From the NCBI GenBank assembly GCA_021018995.1, contig CM037598.1:69768671-69832670 (forward strand): a DNA stretch of 64,000 nucleotides, written 5' to 3'. The DNA is from Chloranthus sessilifolius (taxonomy: Eukaryota; Streptophyta; Magnoliopsida; Chloranthales; Chloranthaceae). A model generated the notes under the pieces. That model was given only the letters and a program-made list of their open reading frames with translations, made no database searches and was not told the origin of the DNA. This document shows, piece after piece, positions 33,848 through 45,406 of this stretch (its first letter is position 1; each line of letters starts with the position of its first letter). The translations under genes were made by a program, and so were the position numbers.

Positions 33848-36800
33848 ATGTTCTATACAGTTCCTTTCACACATGCTAGGATGTCAAAGTTGAAGCCGTT
33901 AAAGCCCTTTGGAAAGTGTACAGGTATTAGTGTTAGAAAACTTTACATGCATTACAACGAAGAGAGGAAGAGGATACTGGATGAATCAATTTTTGGTCAT
34001 CTGTTTAGGATGCCTGAAAAATTAATCTTTATTGGAGACTTAATTGAGGCAATTTTAAGCTTTTGGGTGAAAGATAACATGTTTAAAGTGAAGAACACCA
34101 AGTTAGTTTTACAAGAGGCCGATATATCACTAATTTTAGGATTAAATATGTTGGAAAAATTTGAAGAAAATGAGCCTGAACAAAGGACTATAAGAGAAGA
34201 GGAAACCATTTGGTACAAATTCTTTAGGGAACAGTTGGCTAGAAGATCTTGTATTGAAGAAGTCATAGATAGTGCCCATCTTTCCGAAGATGAATTTTTG
34301 AAATTATCATTGTTGTTTCTCGTATGCACTTTTCTACTTCCAGACATATATCAAGAAGTTGATAGTAAATATTTAAAGTTAGTTGATAACTTAGAATGCT
34401 TCAACCAATATCCGTGGGGGCTTGAAGTTTACAATAATTTAGTTGATTGCATAAAAAAAGTGATTGGGAGAAGAGAATTGGCAAAAGTCTCGGAAAAAGG
34501 ACAATACAACATATACGGTTGCACTATAGCGTTACAGATATGGGCGTTGGAGCACTTTCCTGGAATCGACACTCCTCGTACACAAATGAAAAATCTATTT
34601 TTGAGGCTAGTGAAATGGGAAGCTCTAAAAGTCAGCCGTACTCCAAATTATTACAGAGAAAAAATTCTTACATCTCCGGTAATTGTTGAATTTGATTATG
34701 AGAAACACAAACTACAATATCTATCAGTTCGACAATTCTTCAGTCATAGGGAGAGAGAAAGGGAACGGTTAGTTGAAGAACCGAGAAAATAAAGGGATTA
34801 CCCTACCGAAAAAAGGGAATACCCAACAAAAGAAAAAGAGATAAGTGAAGAATATGATGAAGATAATAATGACGACGATGAATATAATAGTGATGATAAT
34901 AACGAATACAAATTCGTATTACGTCATCAAAAAGAATTAAAGGGGAAGCCAACAATTAGAGAACTGGCTAGACATCCCGAGCTCCTAAATGAAATTAAGA
35001 AGCTTAGAAAAGACTGTTCGTCCCTACGCAATGCTGTTAAAGAAATAAAGGGCGATTTCAAACGTGCTTTCACTATGTTAAAAGGGCAGGCATTCACAAT
35101 TGAGCAGCAGAGAAGGGAGAACAAGAGTTTAAAAGAAGAAGTAGTGTCTTTAAAGGAAGAGTTAGAAAATTTAAAGAGTGAAAATATATTAATTAGGAAT
35201 GAACTTGCAAAGGTTAAATCTCATTTGACAAAGATATAAAACTAGTCTCATTTGTTATATTTATAATAATTTTTTAGTTTTATTTTGTTTAAATTTATTT
35301 AATATTATTTTTTAATAATTTTATAGCGGACTGCTATCCCGAGATAGCGGACCACTATCCCGCTCTCCCAGGATAGCGGTCCGCTATCCTGACTCATTTT
35401 TTTGAAATTTCTTGTTTAACTTCTTTTTTTTTTTACCTTATATAGGATGAAATTCTCTCTATAATACTATTTGAAACCTTTGTTACTCCTAAATCTCCTG
35501 CTCCAGAACCAGCCCCTCATCCCCCATCAGCTTCTAAACCCCCTTCTCCTCATCACCCTGCCCCATTCACTCAAACTTCTGAACCCCCTTCTCCTCATCA
35601 CCCTGCCCCAATCACTCATCACCACCCTACCCCAATCACTCAAACTTCTAAACCCCAACCGCCGATTGAAGATATAGATAAAGGGGTTGATCCGCCAGTA
35701 ACTCAGCCAACTGTTGAGTCGCAACCAACGTCTTTTAAACCCTTATTAGTGAAGATTCCTACTTTTACTAAGGGCACGTTATACAAGCTTCGAAATCGAA
35801 CCAAAAGAAAGTCGCCAACGGAAAAAATCATTAAAAATAAAAGAAAAAAAGTGGAAGAACAAGAAGAAGAAGTTCCAGAGTCAAAGGAACAGAAATTTAT
35901 GAGGAGCTTATGGAATCGGCCTTTAGAAGAATATTTAGTGATCATTAATACTATCTACGGTCTAGACGTCACCGAAGGGCATTTAAAACTTTTGAAGGGA
36001 AAATCATGGCTCGATAACGAAGTTATCGATTTGTATTTGAATGTTTTAGACAGTAGAAATGATAATATGTTCGTGGAAATGGCGGAGAAGAGCTGGTTTG
36101 CATCGGCCTCTGCATTGGTATCATTTATTATTATTATTATTTGATTTTATGATTTAATTTATTTATCTGCCTTTATTTACATCATTAATAGATTCAAATA
36201 ATGAGTTATTTTAATATTAAAATTTCAGACCTTGATTATAGAGGACCATGTAAAGTTTCAAAAATTCGTTCGTGATGAAAATTTGGAGCCACTGAATGAA
36301 AAAGGTAGATGGGAGGCCTATTGCGACAGGTGACAGATTCGCCACCAGGCCAAGCCACTTGAGCCCCTCCTTCCAAGTACCTCACGCGCTATTAATGCTA
36401 TCGATTGTGGGATGGTAAGTTATTTTTTGATAGCGATCACACTTTTAAAGTTTATTAATTAACAGATTACTAATTAGATTTACGATTGCATGCAGATATA
36501 TTTTCCAATGCATAGCCAGAGACACCATCATTGGGCATTGGCTATCATTTCCGTAACGGACCGCGTTATAAAGTTGCTAGACCCTGCCAACTAAGAGTGT
36601 TCGAAGAAGTTTGATACGTATAAAGATTAGTTGATACATCACCTGCTGCGACTTCTTCACACTGTCGGATTGAGTTCTGCTCTCGATCAGTAGTGACAAC
36701 TTACTATCATAAATAGTGTTGATCTTCCCCTCCAAAATAACGGTTGGGACTGTGGGGTTTTTGTGATGAATTACGTTGAATACTTTTCCGAGCGGCGAAA

Positions 36801-36876
36801 AGTAAATTTTCAAGAGAAAGACATGCAGCAATTTTGAGCTGAAATTGGACATTCATTGTCCACGTGTGGGACTTAG
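33848..36876 (+). pseudogene. MULE-borne Ulp1-like protease gene (copy 1): DUF1985-like, coiled coil, C48 peptidase
   Basis: First part (33848-34792, 314 residues open; M at 33881, after a TATACAG acceptor-like site, is the more likely start): SIFGHLFRMPEK, ADISLILGLNML, LVDNLECFNQYPWGLEVYNN, resembling DUF1985 domains fused to plant Ulp1-like genes. Next an acidic stretch and coiled coil (34815-35238), shifted in frame from the first part. After an intron with palindromes, a Pro-rich linker and the Ulp1 start (35448-36118, FTKGTLYKLRNRTK, LKGKSWLDNEVIDLYLNVL). Further exons hold HHHWALAIISV (catalytic His), VIKLLDP (Asp) and LQNNGWDCGVFV (Gln, Cys). Likely introns: 35240-35447, ~36119-36228, ~36420-36495. 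Breaks: the frameshift near 34790; a lost donor after 35237 (AAG/ATATAA where copy 2 has AAG/GTATAA); an in-frame TGA at about 36331, unless a splice site lies there; a stop after LLDPAN (~36592). Ulp1 enzymes process or remove SUMO; the role in the transposon is unknown. Confidence 0.8.
35324..35395. repeat. Palindromes inside a MULE intron (copy 1)
   Basis: Two to three units of ATAGCGGACCGCTATCCCGA type, related to the subterminal array, between the coiled-coil exon and the Pro-rich exon. The copy 2 equivalent is at 55348-55397. Confidence 0.8.
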
Positions 36877-37135
36877 TTTTTATTTTCACTTGTTTATTTT
36901 GTTTTGTAATTATGATTCAAATTATTGGGATAATGAATGCATTTTTTGTATACTTCGAAGTCTAGCAAGAAAACTCATTACAATTTTTATCACGAATTGA
37001 CACAAACTCAAGATCAAATCAAGTCAGGTTTGAGACTCTAAGTAGGTGTTCACACTATTCAAATTTAACTCCCTAAATCATAATTCATGGTTAATAAAAA
37101 ATTTTATTGACTAAAAAAGACTAAAAAAAGTGATT
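36877..37135. other. Non-coding gap between convergent MULE genes (copy 1)
   Basis: AT-rich. It holds the 3' flanks of the protease gene (from the left) and of the transposase gene (from the right). No other feature seen. Confidence 0.5.
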
Positions 37136-37345
37136 TTATATTCTAACAAATTTACAAGAGCGGCGGTTATGACCATATTTATTACAATTTTTACACCGTT
37201 GTGGTCAAACTTTGCCTTTAGATTGTATCCTCCTTTTCTTTCGGCGACCGGCTTGACGTATGTTGTGCGGAGGTAAAACCTCGATATCTTCCCTTATAAC
37301 TGCCCAGCGGTGCTTATCAACGGTCAAAAGAAATTGTTCTTTATA
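37136..37345 (-). pseudogene. MULE transposase C-terminus (copy 1)
   Basis: Minus strand: basic KKRRIQSKGKV and a zinc knuckle CKNCNKYGHNRRSC (CX2CX4HX4C), then CKFVRI and stop at 37136-37138. This is the usual C-terminal end of MuDR-type transposases. Cut off upstream by the duplication junction. Confidence 0.75.
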
Positions 37346-38102
37346 GGAAATGAGTGAATTAGTGAGGGGTTAAAGTCCTAATTGGATTAGCAATTAGGTA
37401 GCGGGCAATCTAAGGATTCCTAGGATTTTTAGAGCCTTGAAATGTGTGGGAAGGCCCTCCAATGGTGGATGATGGGGTGAGGCCTTAAGCCACTTAAAGG
37501 GGTACAAATAGGCTTCAAAAGGGTGCAACAGAACTAGATAAGCACACCCAAAGGTCGAGGTGGTCAATAAGTTAAACCCCAGTCATGAATTTTGGGGCAA
37601 AAACCAACAATTATTGTTCATATGCCTGGTGCAACTATTAGTTGCGCCAGGCAAATGTATAATAAAATAGTAATGTACAGTGCCTGGAAGTCAGCTCGCG
37701 AGGATGGGGCTCACTTTTGAATCTGACGCAACTATTAGTTGCGCCAAGTCCCTAAGGGGCCCACATGACTTTACATTCATGCCCTCCGGGCTTGGTTTGC
37801 CATATCTTTTGATGTATACCTTCGATTGGGGTGATTCTTGGGCCGTTGGAAAGCTGACGATTACTACTCCTCAATGGTATAAGACTCGATTGCAGTAGAG
37901 GGTCGTAGCCAATTCCGATGCACCACTCTTCATCCATAGATGAAGAGTGGTGCACCGAAATTGGTTTCTAAAGGTTCGGGATAGGTTCCTAAGGGATCTA
38001 GGGTGATTCCTAAGGGTTCCATACATGCCATCAAAAGCTCAAAATTGCACCTCTCTCGAAAGGTGTTTCGATCGGGCCTTGGGCCAAATTTGGGTGTCTA
38101 CA
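37346..38102 (-). repeat. Element C left LTR portion
   Basis: Matches 18947-19772 of element B's left LTR at about 94% by eye. It includes the U3 palindrome at 37628-37648 and the left-LTR hairpin at 37915-37957 (loop CATA). Confidence 0.9.
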
Positions 38103-38122
38103 GATGCCCCTCTTTGGTATCC
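38103..38122 (-). other. Polypurine tract of element C
   Basis: Minus strand GGATACCAAAGAGGGGCATC next to the LTR start. Confidence 0.78.
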
Positions 38123-38439
38123 AATCACTAATGATCGTATGCCAAAGAAAAGAGACATCCGAAGAGGCCCAAGGCATTACTGACGAGTCCGCTGTATTCA
38201 GAACGAACTTAAAACATCGGGTGAGTAATATGGTGAGAAAATGAAAGCCCTGGGGCGCCAGGCTAATCATTCGTTTCTCGAGGTAATCGGTTCTCAAGCG
38301 CTTAGCAACATTACTGGGCATAACCGAGGTGGAATGAGTTGCGAAAGCCCAATAGCTCGGAAAAATGTTCGCCTCTCGAGTTGCGAAAGCCCATTGGTCG
38401 GGAAAAATGTCTGCTTCTCGAGATGATTTAAAGGTGATT

Positions 38440-39052
38440 GATGTTTGAGATTTATTTTGAATACAACAGTTTCATAAGTAAAGGGGTGATCGACCCACAT
38501 TCAAAGATAGGCGCGAAGTAAACATACGCAAGGCTCCATAGTTTGCGTCCAATCCTACGAAGCATTTGATGACCTCATTGGATTATTCGCGGGTGCCCCT
38601 GCTGAAAGCAAGGTTCGAGATCTTTGGGCGAACCCATCGATCCCAAAGTTTATTTAGCATGACCACCCGAGCGAAGTGAATAGATGTTACAACGCATTTT
38701 AGGAGTACGTGCCATTTCGAAAACATGCCTCAACTCAGCATGACCTAGAGTATCCAGTTTCGACTTCCTTGAATAGATCTAGCCAAACATTGGGCACCTC
38801 TTAAAAGGGGACATCAAAACCCGACCTCTGTTGACAATGATCATAATCATCAATTAACTATGCATAATCATGCACCCATCAGGGTCAATAAACAACAACA
38901 AAGGTGATGGAAGCCCCGACCCGGAACCGCCCGGGTACAGTTTACGGGGACAAACGACCATCATACGGATACCCAGACGCATTGCATACACTTATAGGGA
39001 TACCGCTGCCCATACAGGTTTTAAGCCCGCAGAAAATAAAAAAGGGAAATGA
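38440..39052 (+). pseudogene. Antisense extra frame of element C (aORF-like)
   Basis: Plus-strand counterpart of 20108-20725, with blocks YEAFDDLIGLFAGAPAESK, VRDLWANPSIPKF, EYVPFRKHAST and DTAAHTGFKPAENKKGK. Similarity to B at the protein level suggests a real former gene. Unrecognised and decayed. Confidence 0.5.
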
Positions 39053-40967
39053 TCCCTTCTGAATGCATGGTTGCACATAATTTGATTGACACATAATCTC
39101 ATTCTTAACAGGTTGGTCTCAACCAACGATTGACCTTTTCCAACGGAGAATTTGAAGCTTAAGACACTTAAGTTCATACGAATCCAAAACAGAGTGCTCA
39201 TCGCTCAAAAGATTTAGCAGTGGAGTTGACTCGATTAAAACATTGACGTTTGATCGGGACTGACACCGTTGCTCCTTCCCTGGAGAAGGATCCAGAATCC
39301 AAGGCGTGCCTAAGACTTAGGACGTTATTATAGCACAGTGGTGTTGCTGATAAAATATCGATATTTTACCACATCCGAACATGCATGTGCGTCTCTGCGG
39401 GGAAGCACATATTTATTCTTTTTCTCTCTTTTTTTCTTTTTTTTTTTAAAGATTGCTTTTTTTTTTTTTTTTTTTTTAGAACAAACATCATCTAGACCTC
39501 AAACCCCAAGAGGCGCACTCCCAGACAACGCGTACCAAGAGCCCGTGCCTCCGCAGTAGTTTGCGACGAAACTGAAGCCAACGTACTCAAGTTCACCTAA
39601 CGTCGGTGGTGAGATGCTTTATCTGATTTGTCCATCATTGAGAAGTTGCCCGCTTTGAGTCTTTAGACCGTGTGATGTTCTTGCACATTCTCGAGAAAAC
39701 GTCAGTCCCTTTTTTGTTTATACATATAAAGAAAATGCATCCTAAACAATAGAAGAAAATGAGTAGAAATATATACACATTTCTTGGTGTTTAGATTTTT
39801 CTTGATTTTTTATTTTTGGCTTTTCTTCTTTTTTTTTGTTTTTGATCCCTTGATAGTGAGAGGGAGTAATGGGCCCCATTTTGAGCATAGTCGAACTCTT
39901 TCATGCTGTCGGACCTGAGTGAGCTTCTTGATTTTATCAAGGTAGCAACATTGATCCGTTTGGATTGAGTTAAACCTTTCTCCTTACCTCGGGTCATACG
40001 TTTGATGGTGCGGGTTTCACAAAGACAATTCTGGTCGGGACCTGATTCAAACTAGCATGAGCGGCCCAGTTGGACAAGAGGGTACAGGAAGAGTAACAAA
40101 TGGGTTCCTCAAACATCAATCTTCTCAATCAGTCCAAACCTTTCTTCTTTTCTTTTTTTCTTTTTTTATTTATCTCCTACCTTTTTTTTACCCGTGGCGC
40201 CCTTTCGGGTTTTCACCAGGTCCATGGGTTTAGCTCTCTTACCCCAAGCGCCCTTTCGGGTTTTCACCTGGTCCGCACAAGCTCGCTGTTTTTACTCGTA
40301 ATGCCCTTTCGGGTTTTCACTACATCCATCTTGCTCCGAGCTTGTATTTTTATTTTATTTTTTATTCTTTTTATTTTTTAAGAGTCATGACATAGACGTC
40401 GATTCCGTCATAGCCGACTGGATGGGGTTCTGGTGTCGTCTCACGACTCGGCTCATGTAGACTTAACAGATATTATGACTGCTTGCGAACCTACAAAGAG
40501 GGCTTCCTTCAGGGTGTAGCTTGGCCATGGGTTAGGTTAGGATTTGAAGGTATGCAGGGCAAAAAGGGTTTCCTTGATACGACTTCAGTTTTCTCAATAT
40601 ACTTTCTTCCTGAGAGTTTTACTGTACATGCCCCGTGATTCTTCTACATTTTTTGTTCTTTTTGCTTCATTTCAGGCAATCTCTTTTTGAGGTTTTACTT
40701 TTTCAATTTTTTTTTGGATTTTGATAGTAACTCTACTTCATCTTTTCTCTCTTTTTTTTTTGGTATATGTACACGTATAATTTTTTGGGGGAATAGGTTT
40801 ATTGAAAGAAAGGCTCAGGCTCAAATGGGGTAGCAAAGGATATCATCATTTTTAGGGATGTTTTTGGGCTACTGTGCTTGGAATGATGGACTCTTTTGGG
40901 TGGTTCTTAAGCAGTCACGTATCTGTTTCACCAACATGTACCTTGTCGTGATAGACTAAGAGTAGAA
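39053..40967 (-). other. Element C 3' non-coding region
   Basis: No gene. Long T-rich run at 39417-39478; GCCCTTTCGGGTTTTCAC repeats at 40190-40325; same layout as 20726-22756. Confidence 0.6.
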
Positions 40968-42027
40968 CTATCGGACGTATCCAGCGTTGATGGGCTCAAG
41001 AAGATTATCTCCGTCCATGGTGGCGAGGCGGATGGCGTATCCCGGCAGCACTTCTCGGATGACGTATGGTCCTTCCCAATTTGGTTTAAACTTTCCTCTC
41101 GGATTGGTATGGAGGCATGGGAAGATCTTCTTCAGCACAGTGTCTCCTACCTTTAGATCTCGACCGCAAACACGTTTATTGTAAGTGCGTGCGATTCGCC
41201 CCTGGTAAACTTGAGTGTGACACAAGGCTAGGAGTCTCTTCTCATCCAATAAGTTTAATTGTTCAAAGTGGGATCTCTCTTTTTCTGCTTCGGGTAAGCC
41301 TGATTCTATGAGGATTTAGAGTGAGGGTACTTCAACCTCTACCGGGAGGACGGCCTCGGCTCTATACACAAGGGAGAATGGTGTTGCACCTGTAGCGGTA
41401 CTGATCGACATTCGGTAGGCCCACAAAGTAAATGGCTGCATTTTGCTCCAATCTCGATAAGTGACGATCATTTTCTCAAGGATGCGGATGACTGTTTTAT
41501 TCGCGGCTTCCATGGCTCCATTAGTTTGAGGCCGATAAGGGGATGAGCGACCGTGCTTGATCTTGTATTACTCGTAGAAGTCTCGGATGTGCTTATTAGC
41601 AAAGTTTGTGCCGTTGTCCGTGATGATATCTTTGGGTACTCCAAATCGGCACACAATATTGTTCTTGAGAAACTTCTCAACGTGACTGGCCGTGATGTTG
41701 GCATATGACGTCGCTTCTACCCACCCACTTGGTGAAGTACTCAATGGCGACGAGGATAAATCGATATCCGTTTGATGCTTTTGGATTAATCATTCCGACA
41801 ACGTCAAGGCCCCAGGTAGCAAATGGCCAAGGAGTGGTCATGCAGTGAAGATCAATGGCAGGAGCATGTATCAGACTGTAGTGTTCTTGACACTTGTAGC
41901 ATTTTTGAACATGTTTGCAATAATCTGATTCCATGGTGGTCCAAAAGTATCCCTGCCGTAGGATTTTCTTAGCGAGCATGTGACCGCTGACGTGGGCTCC
42001 ACATACTCCCTCATGGATTTCTTTCAT
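40968..42027 (-). pseudogene. Element C integrase
   Basis: Minus strand. Zinc-binding N-terminus at 41677-42027 (HEGVCGAHVSGHMLAKKIL, CKHVQKCYKCQEH) running on into the core (WPFATWGLDVVGMINPKAS with the first core Asp, and GYRFILVAIEYFTKWV). More core at 41316-41513 (KMQPFTLWAYRMSISTATGA). C-terminal GPY/F-type module at 40968-41249 (KPNWEGPYVIREVLPGYA). Decayed. Confidence 0.88.
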
Positions 42028-42245
42028 AATATTGACCGCTCACTTTCAGTGAGGCACCTAAGTAAGACATTATTGAATGATCGCTTGTAGAGACATTCCC
42101 CGCAAATGACGTTACTTGCCGCTAAACGTTGAATGGTTCGTCAGTCTTTCTTGGATGTACCCTCTAGGAAAGTTAGGGTCTCGAGGAAATTCTTGATATC
42201 TAAGAACCAAGGTGGCTCATCATCAGGCTTTGTAGGTTCCTCAAT

Positions 42246-42833
42246 CTAGAGGCAGAAGGCCGGCTCAGTCCTTTGCTCGATCCTGATCAACTTCATCTCA
42301 ACACCATAGGGGATTTCAATCATTGACGCCAAAGTTCTTAATGCGTTGGCAAAGTGATTCCTTATCCGGGGAATGTATGAGAAAGTCACATCTTGGAAGC
42401 AAGTTATCAGATCCTCGAGGTGCTCATGATAGGAAATCAGTTTCTCGTCTTTCATCTTCCAGTCACCATTCGTCTGGCATATGATTAACTGTGAATCGCC
42501 AAATACTCGAAGGTGAGTTACATTTAGATCGAGAGCTGCCTACAGACCATCGACGCAAGCTTCGTACTCAGCCATATTGTTAGTGTAAGGGAAGTTGAGC
42601 TTGATAGAGGCCAGTACGTGGGATCCTTTCGGTGAAATCAAGATGGCGCCAACTCCTTGGCCCCCGACATTTGCTGCCCCGTCAAAATGCATTACCCATG
42701 ATTCTTCTGCTTCTTCTGTATCGTCTTCTATCATGAACAGAATGTCCTCATTGTGGAACTCAGTTCTCAAAGGCTCATAATCAGGTAAAGGATTGTCGGC
42801 AAGATGATCAGCAAGTGCCGACCCCTTGATCAA
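42246..42833 (-). pseudogene. Element C second (archaeal-type) RNase H
   Basis: Minus strand: MHFDGAANVGGQGVGAILIS and NNMAEYEACVDGL, then DVTFSYIPRIRNHFANAL. The same module as 23938-24635. Decayed. Confidence 0.85.
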
Positions 42834-42959
42834 CTTCTAAGTGACGTACGTGATGTCGAATTTAGATAATAAAAGCTTCCATGATGCAGTCCGCCTAGTG
42901 AGAGCTGACTTCTCGAACAGGTATTTTAACGGATCCATTCAGGCTAAAACCAGAATAGC

Positions 42960-44579
42960 TTAAGATAGCAAGTAGTGGCGGAGCCTTTGATCCCATAAAA
43001 GTGCTAGGCATGCTTTCTCCAGATGAGAGTAGCGCGTTTCATAATTAGTAAACTTCTTGCTCAGGTAGTAAATAGCCTGCTCTCTTCTTCCCGTTTCATT
43101 GTGCTGCCCCAAGACACATCCCATCGAAACTTCCGTCATGGAGAGATACATCAAGAGTGGTCTCCCTGGCTTAGGTGGTACCAAAACAGGTGGATTAAGG
43201 AAGTAGCTTTTGATTTTTTTGAACGCTGCCTGACAATCATCGTTCCATTCAACAGGCGAATTCTTCCTTAGTAACTTGAAGATTGGCATGCAGATTGGAG
43301 TTAGTTGTGCAATGAACCGGCTGATATACTGTATTCTGCCCAGAAACCCTCTAACCTCTTTCTCGATTGATGGTGGTGGCATTTCAGTGATGGCTTTGAC
43401 TTTGATTGGGTCGACCTCAATCCCCCTCCTGCTGACGATGAACCCTAGAAGTTTCCCTGACATAGCACCAAATGCGCACTTCTGTGGATTCAGTCGTAGT
43501 CAATACTTCCTCAGCCTTTCAAACAGCTACTGAAGGTTTACCAGATGGTCGCTTCGCTCCAGTGACTTGGTTATCATGTCGTCGACATACACTTCAATCT
43601 CTCAATGCATCAAGTCATGAAATAGTGCAGTCATAGCTCTCTGGTATGTTGCACCGACATTCTTCAGCCCGAATGGCATGACTCGATAGCAAAAGGTTCC
43701 CTACGGGGTAATGAACACTGTCTTCTCGTGATCAACCTCAGCCATTTTGATCTGATTGTATCCTAAGAATCCATCCATAAAAGAAAGCATCCCGTGCTTA
43801 GCTGTGTTATCGACCAAGATGTCGATGTGTGGTAATGGGAAATCATCCTTTGGGCTCGCTCTGTTCAAATTGCGAAAATCGATGCACATGCAGACCTTTC
43901 CATCTTTCTTTGGCACAGGTACGATATTGGCTAGCCATTGCGGGTATTTGGATACCATTAGAAACCTTGCATCATACTGCTTGATGACCTCGTCTTTGAC
44001 TTTCAATATCCACTCGGATCGGAGACGTCTCAACTTCTACTTGACTGGCTTCATAACAGGGTAGAGGGGCAACTCATGCTCGACCAAATCAGTATCTAGA
44101 TCAGGCATGTCCTCGTACGACCAGGCAAAAACGTCTTGGTATGACCGAAGGAAGTCGATCATGCTTTTTCTTTCCTCAGGAGACAGTGATGTTCCGATTT
44201 TGGTTATCCTGGGAACCTCCTCAGTTCCTAGATTGACGTCTTTGGTCTCTTCGAAAATGGTGGTAGGGCCATACTCAAAGTCGGCAAATCGATCAAGGAG
44301 CTCATTGGGGAGCTCTTCGAAGGGGACATCCTCATCCATACTCATGATCCCTACCTCTTCTTGTATTTCTACAGGGAAGGGGTCGATTTCACGTGGGACA
44401 GGCATTTTGATTAAGGCATCCTTTTGTGGGACATTTTCTGGAATTTTAAATGACAATATTTTTAAACTTTGGATTTTTTCAATGTTTTTGGAATTTTGTA
44501 TTTTTTTCATGTTTTGAGATTTTGTATTTTTTCCATGTTTTTGAGATTTTTGTTTTCTTCGGAGATGGACCCTTGGCAA
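42960..44579 (-). pseudogene. Element C reverse transcriptase and RNase H
   Basis: Minus strand. The N-terminal linker at 44037-44579 (PREIDPFPVEIQEEVGIMS, DRFADFEYGPTTIFEE); RT blocks at 43701-44033 (VPVPKKDGKVCMCIDFRNLN, PHIDILVDNTAKHGMLSFMD); connection and RT-linked RNase H at 42960-43463 (GIEVDPIKVKAITEMPPPS, LLMYLSMTEVSMGCVLGQ). Decayed. Confidence 0.9.
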
Positions 44580-45062
44580 GGCGGGTTGCTATATACAAAA
44601 GATATTATTTGCCAAGGGCTTCTCTCACTTTTTATAGGTTATTTTTTTTTTGGGAAACTGGTACCAAATGTTAGGCCACTCCCCGCTTACAGGGTTTGGG
44701 GCAAAGATGCCCAATTGTGTACCTGAGGGGCCGCTTCTTTACCTGTTGGGGTGGAGGGTGCTGACTGATATGGCTCATTGGAGTCAGCCTCCATCATATT
44801 GATCCCCATTTCATCTGAGATCATGTCCTCAAACGCTAACTCAATTTTATGGTGATTCACCACAGGGGGAGTTTGTTCAGGTACCGATCGTCATTTCTCG
44901 AAAAGGGACAATGCGGCCAAATCTATCTCCAAGCTGGGAAGGGAGATCTGAGGATTGGTGGGATGGATTTGGGCTGTGGATTTGTGTGGGGTCAAATGGG
45001 TTACCCCATTTTGATCGATCTTTATGTCCCCTGAGCTGACAAAGGAATCCCTGACGTGCGGC

Positions 45063-45406
45063 CTAGGGTGAGGTTTCTCTTCTATGTTGATTCCTCAAGC
45101 TCTTGCAGCTGCAACGACCCTGGCTTTCTCTTTGGCCTCTTGGACCTCTTCTTCTGTGGGCTTGTATCCTAACCCGAATCGGGCCTTCTGCCCTTTGGCG
45201 ACAACTGGCTCTTTTCTTCCTTGTAATCTGGGTCCCAAACTTCGGCCTTTCTGGTAGCCCCACTTTTGGAGCATGGCTACTGTTGCTACCATGCCACCTC
45301 CGTTTCTTAAAATGAATCCCTCGATGGGCTTCGGGAGTATTGCCGACACCTCGTACTCGAAACTATGGAGATCGACGTCCTCAGCGATGTGTGGTATATT
45401 CAGCAT
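45063..45406 (-). pseudogene. Element C polyprotein: G-patch segment
   Basis: Minus strand (45095-45406): MVATVAMLQKWGYQKGRSLG, PRLQGRKEPV, FGLGYKPTEEEVQEAKEKAR. Same position as in A and B. Confidence 0.77.

Larger units (their letters stand above)
18941..37345. repeat. Tandem segmental duplication, unit 1
   Basis: About 18.4 kb: from the left LTR of element B through the whole internal element, its right LTR, the minisatellite and the left half of the MULE. The sequence repeats in the same order and direction at 37340-60037. By-eye divergence in sampled stretches is about 4-6%. The join at 37340-37345 is TTTATA, common to both parental sites. Confidence 0.9.
33344..37345 (+). mobile_element. 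MULE, left part (duplicate copy 1)
   Basis: The left ~4 kb of the MuDR-type transposon described at 53282-63071, cut off at 37345 by the tandem-duplication junction. It contains the left terminal inverted repeat, one palindrome array, the Ulp1-type gene and the last ~70 codons of the transposase gene on the minus strand. It lacks the right end and so cannot be a separate transposition. Confidence 0.88.

Noticed and set aside
34001-34347. Minus-strand frame over the DUF1985-like region (and 54017-54229)
   Set aside because: Antisense shadow of a conserved plus-strand coding region with recognisable domain blocks.
35471-35677. Leu/Pro-rich frame upstream of the Ulp1 block
   Set aside because: It is an out-of-frame reading of the Pro-rich linker exon of the MULE protease gene.
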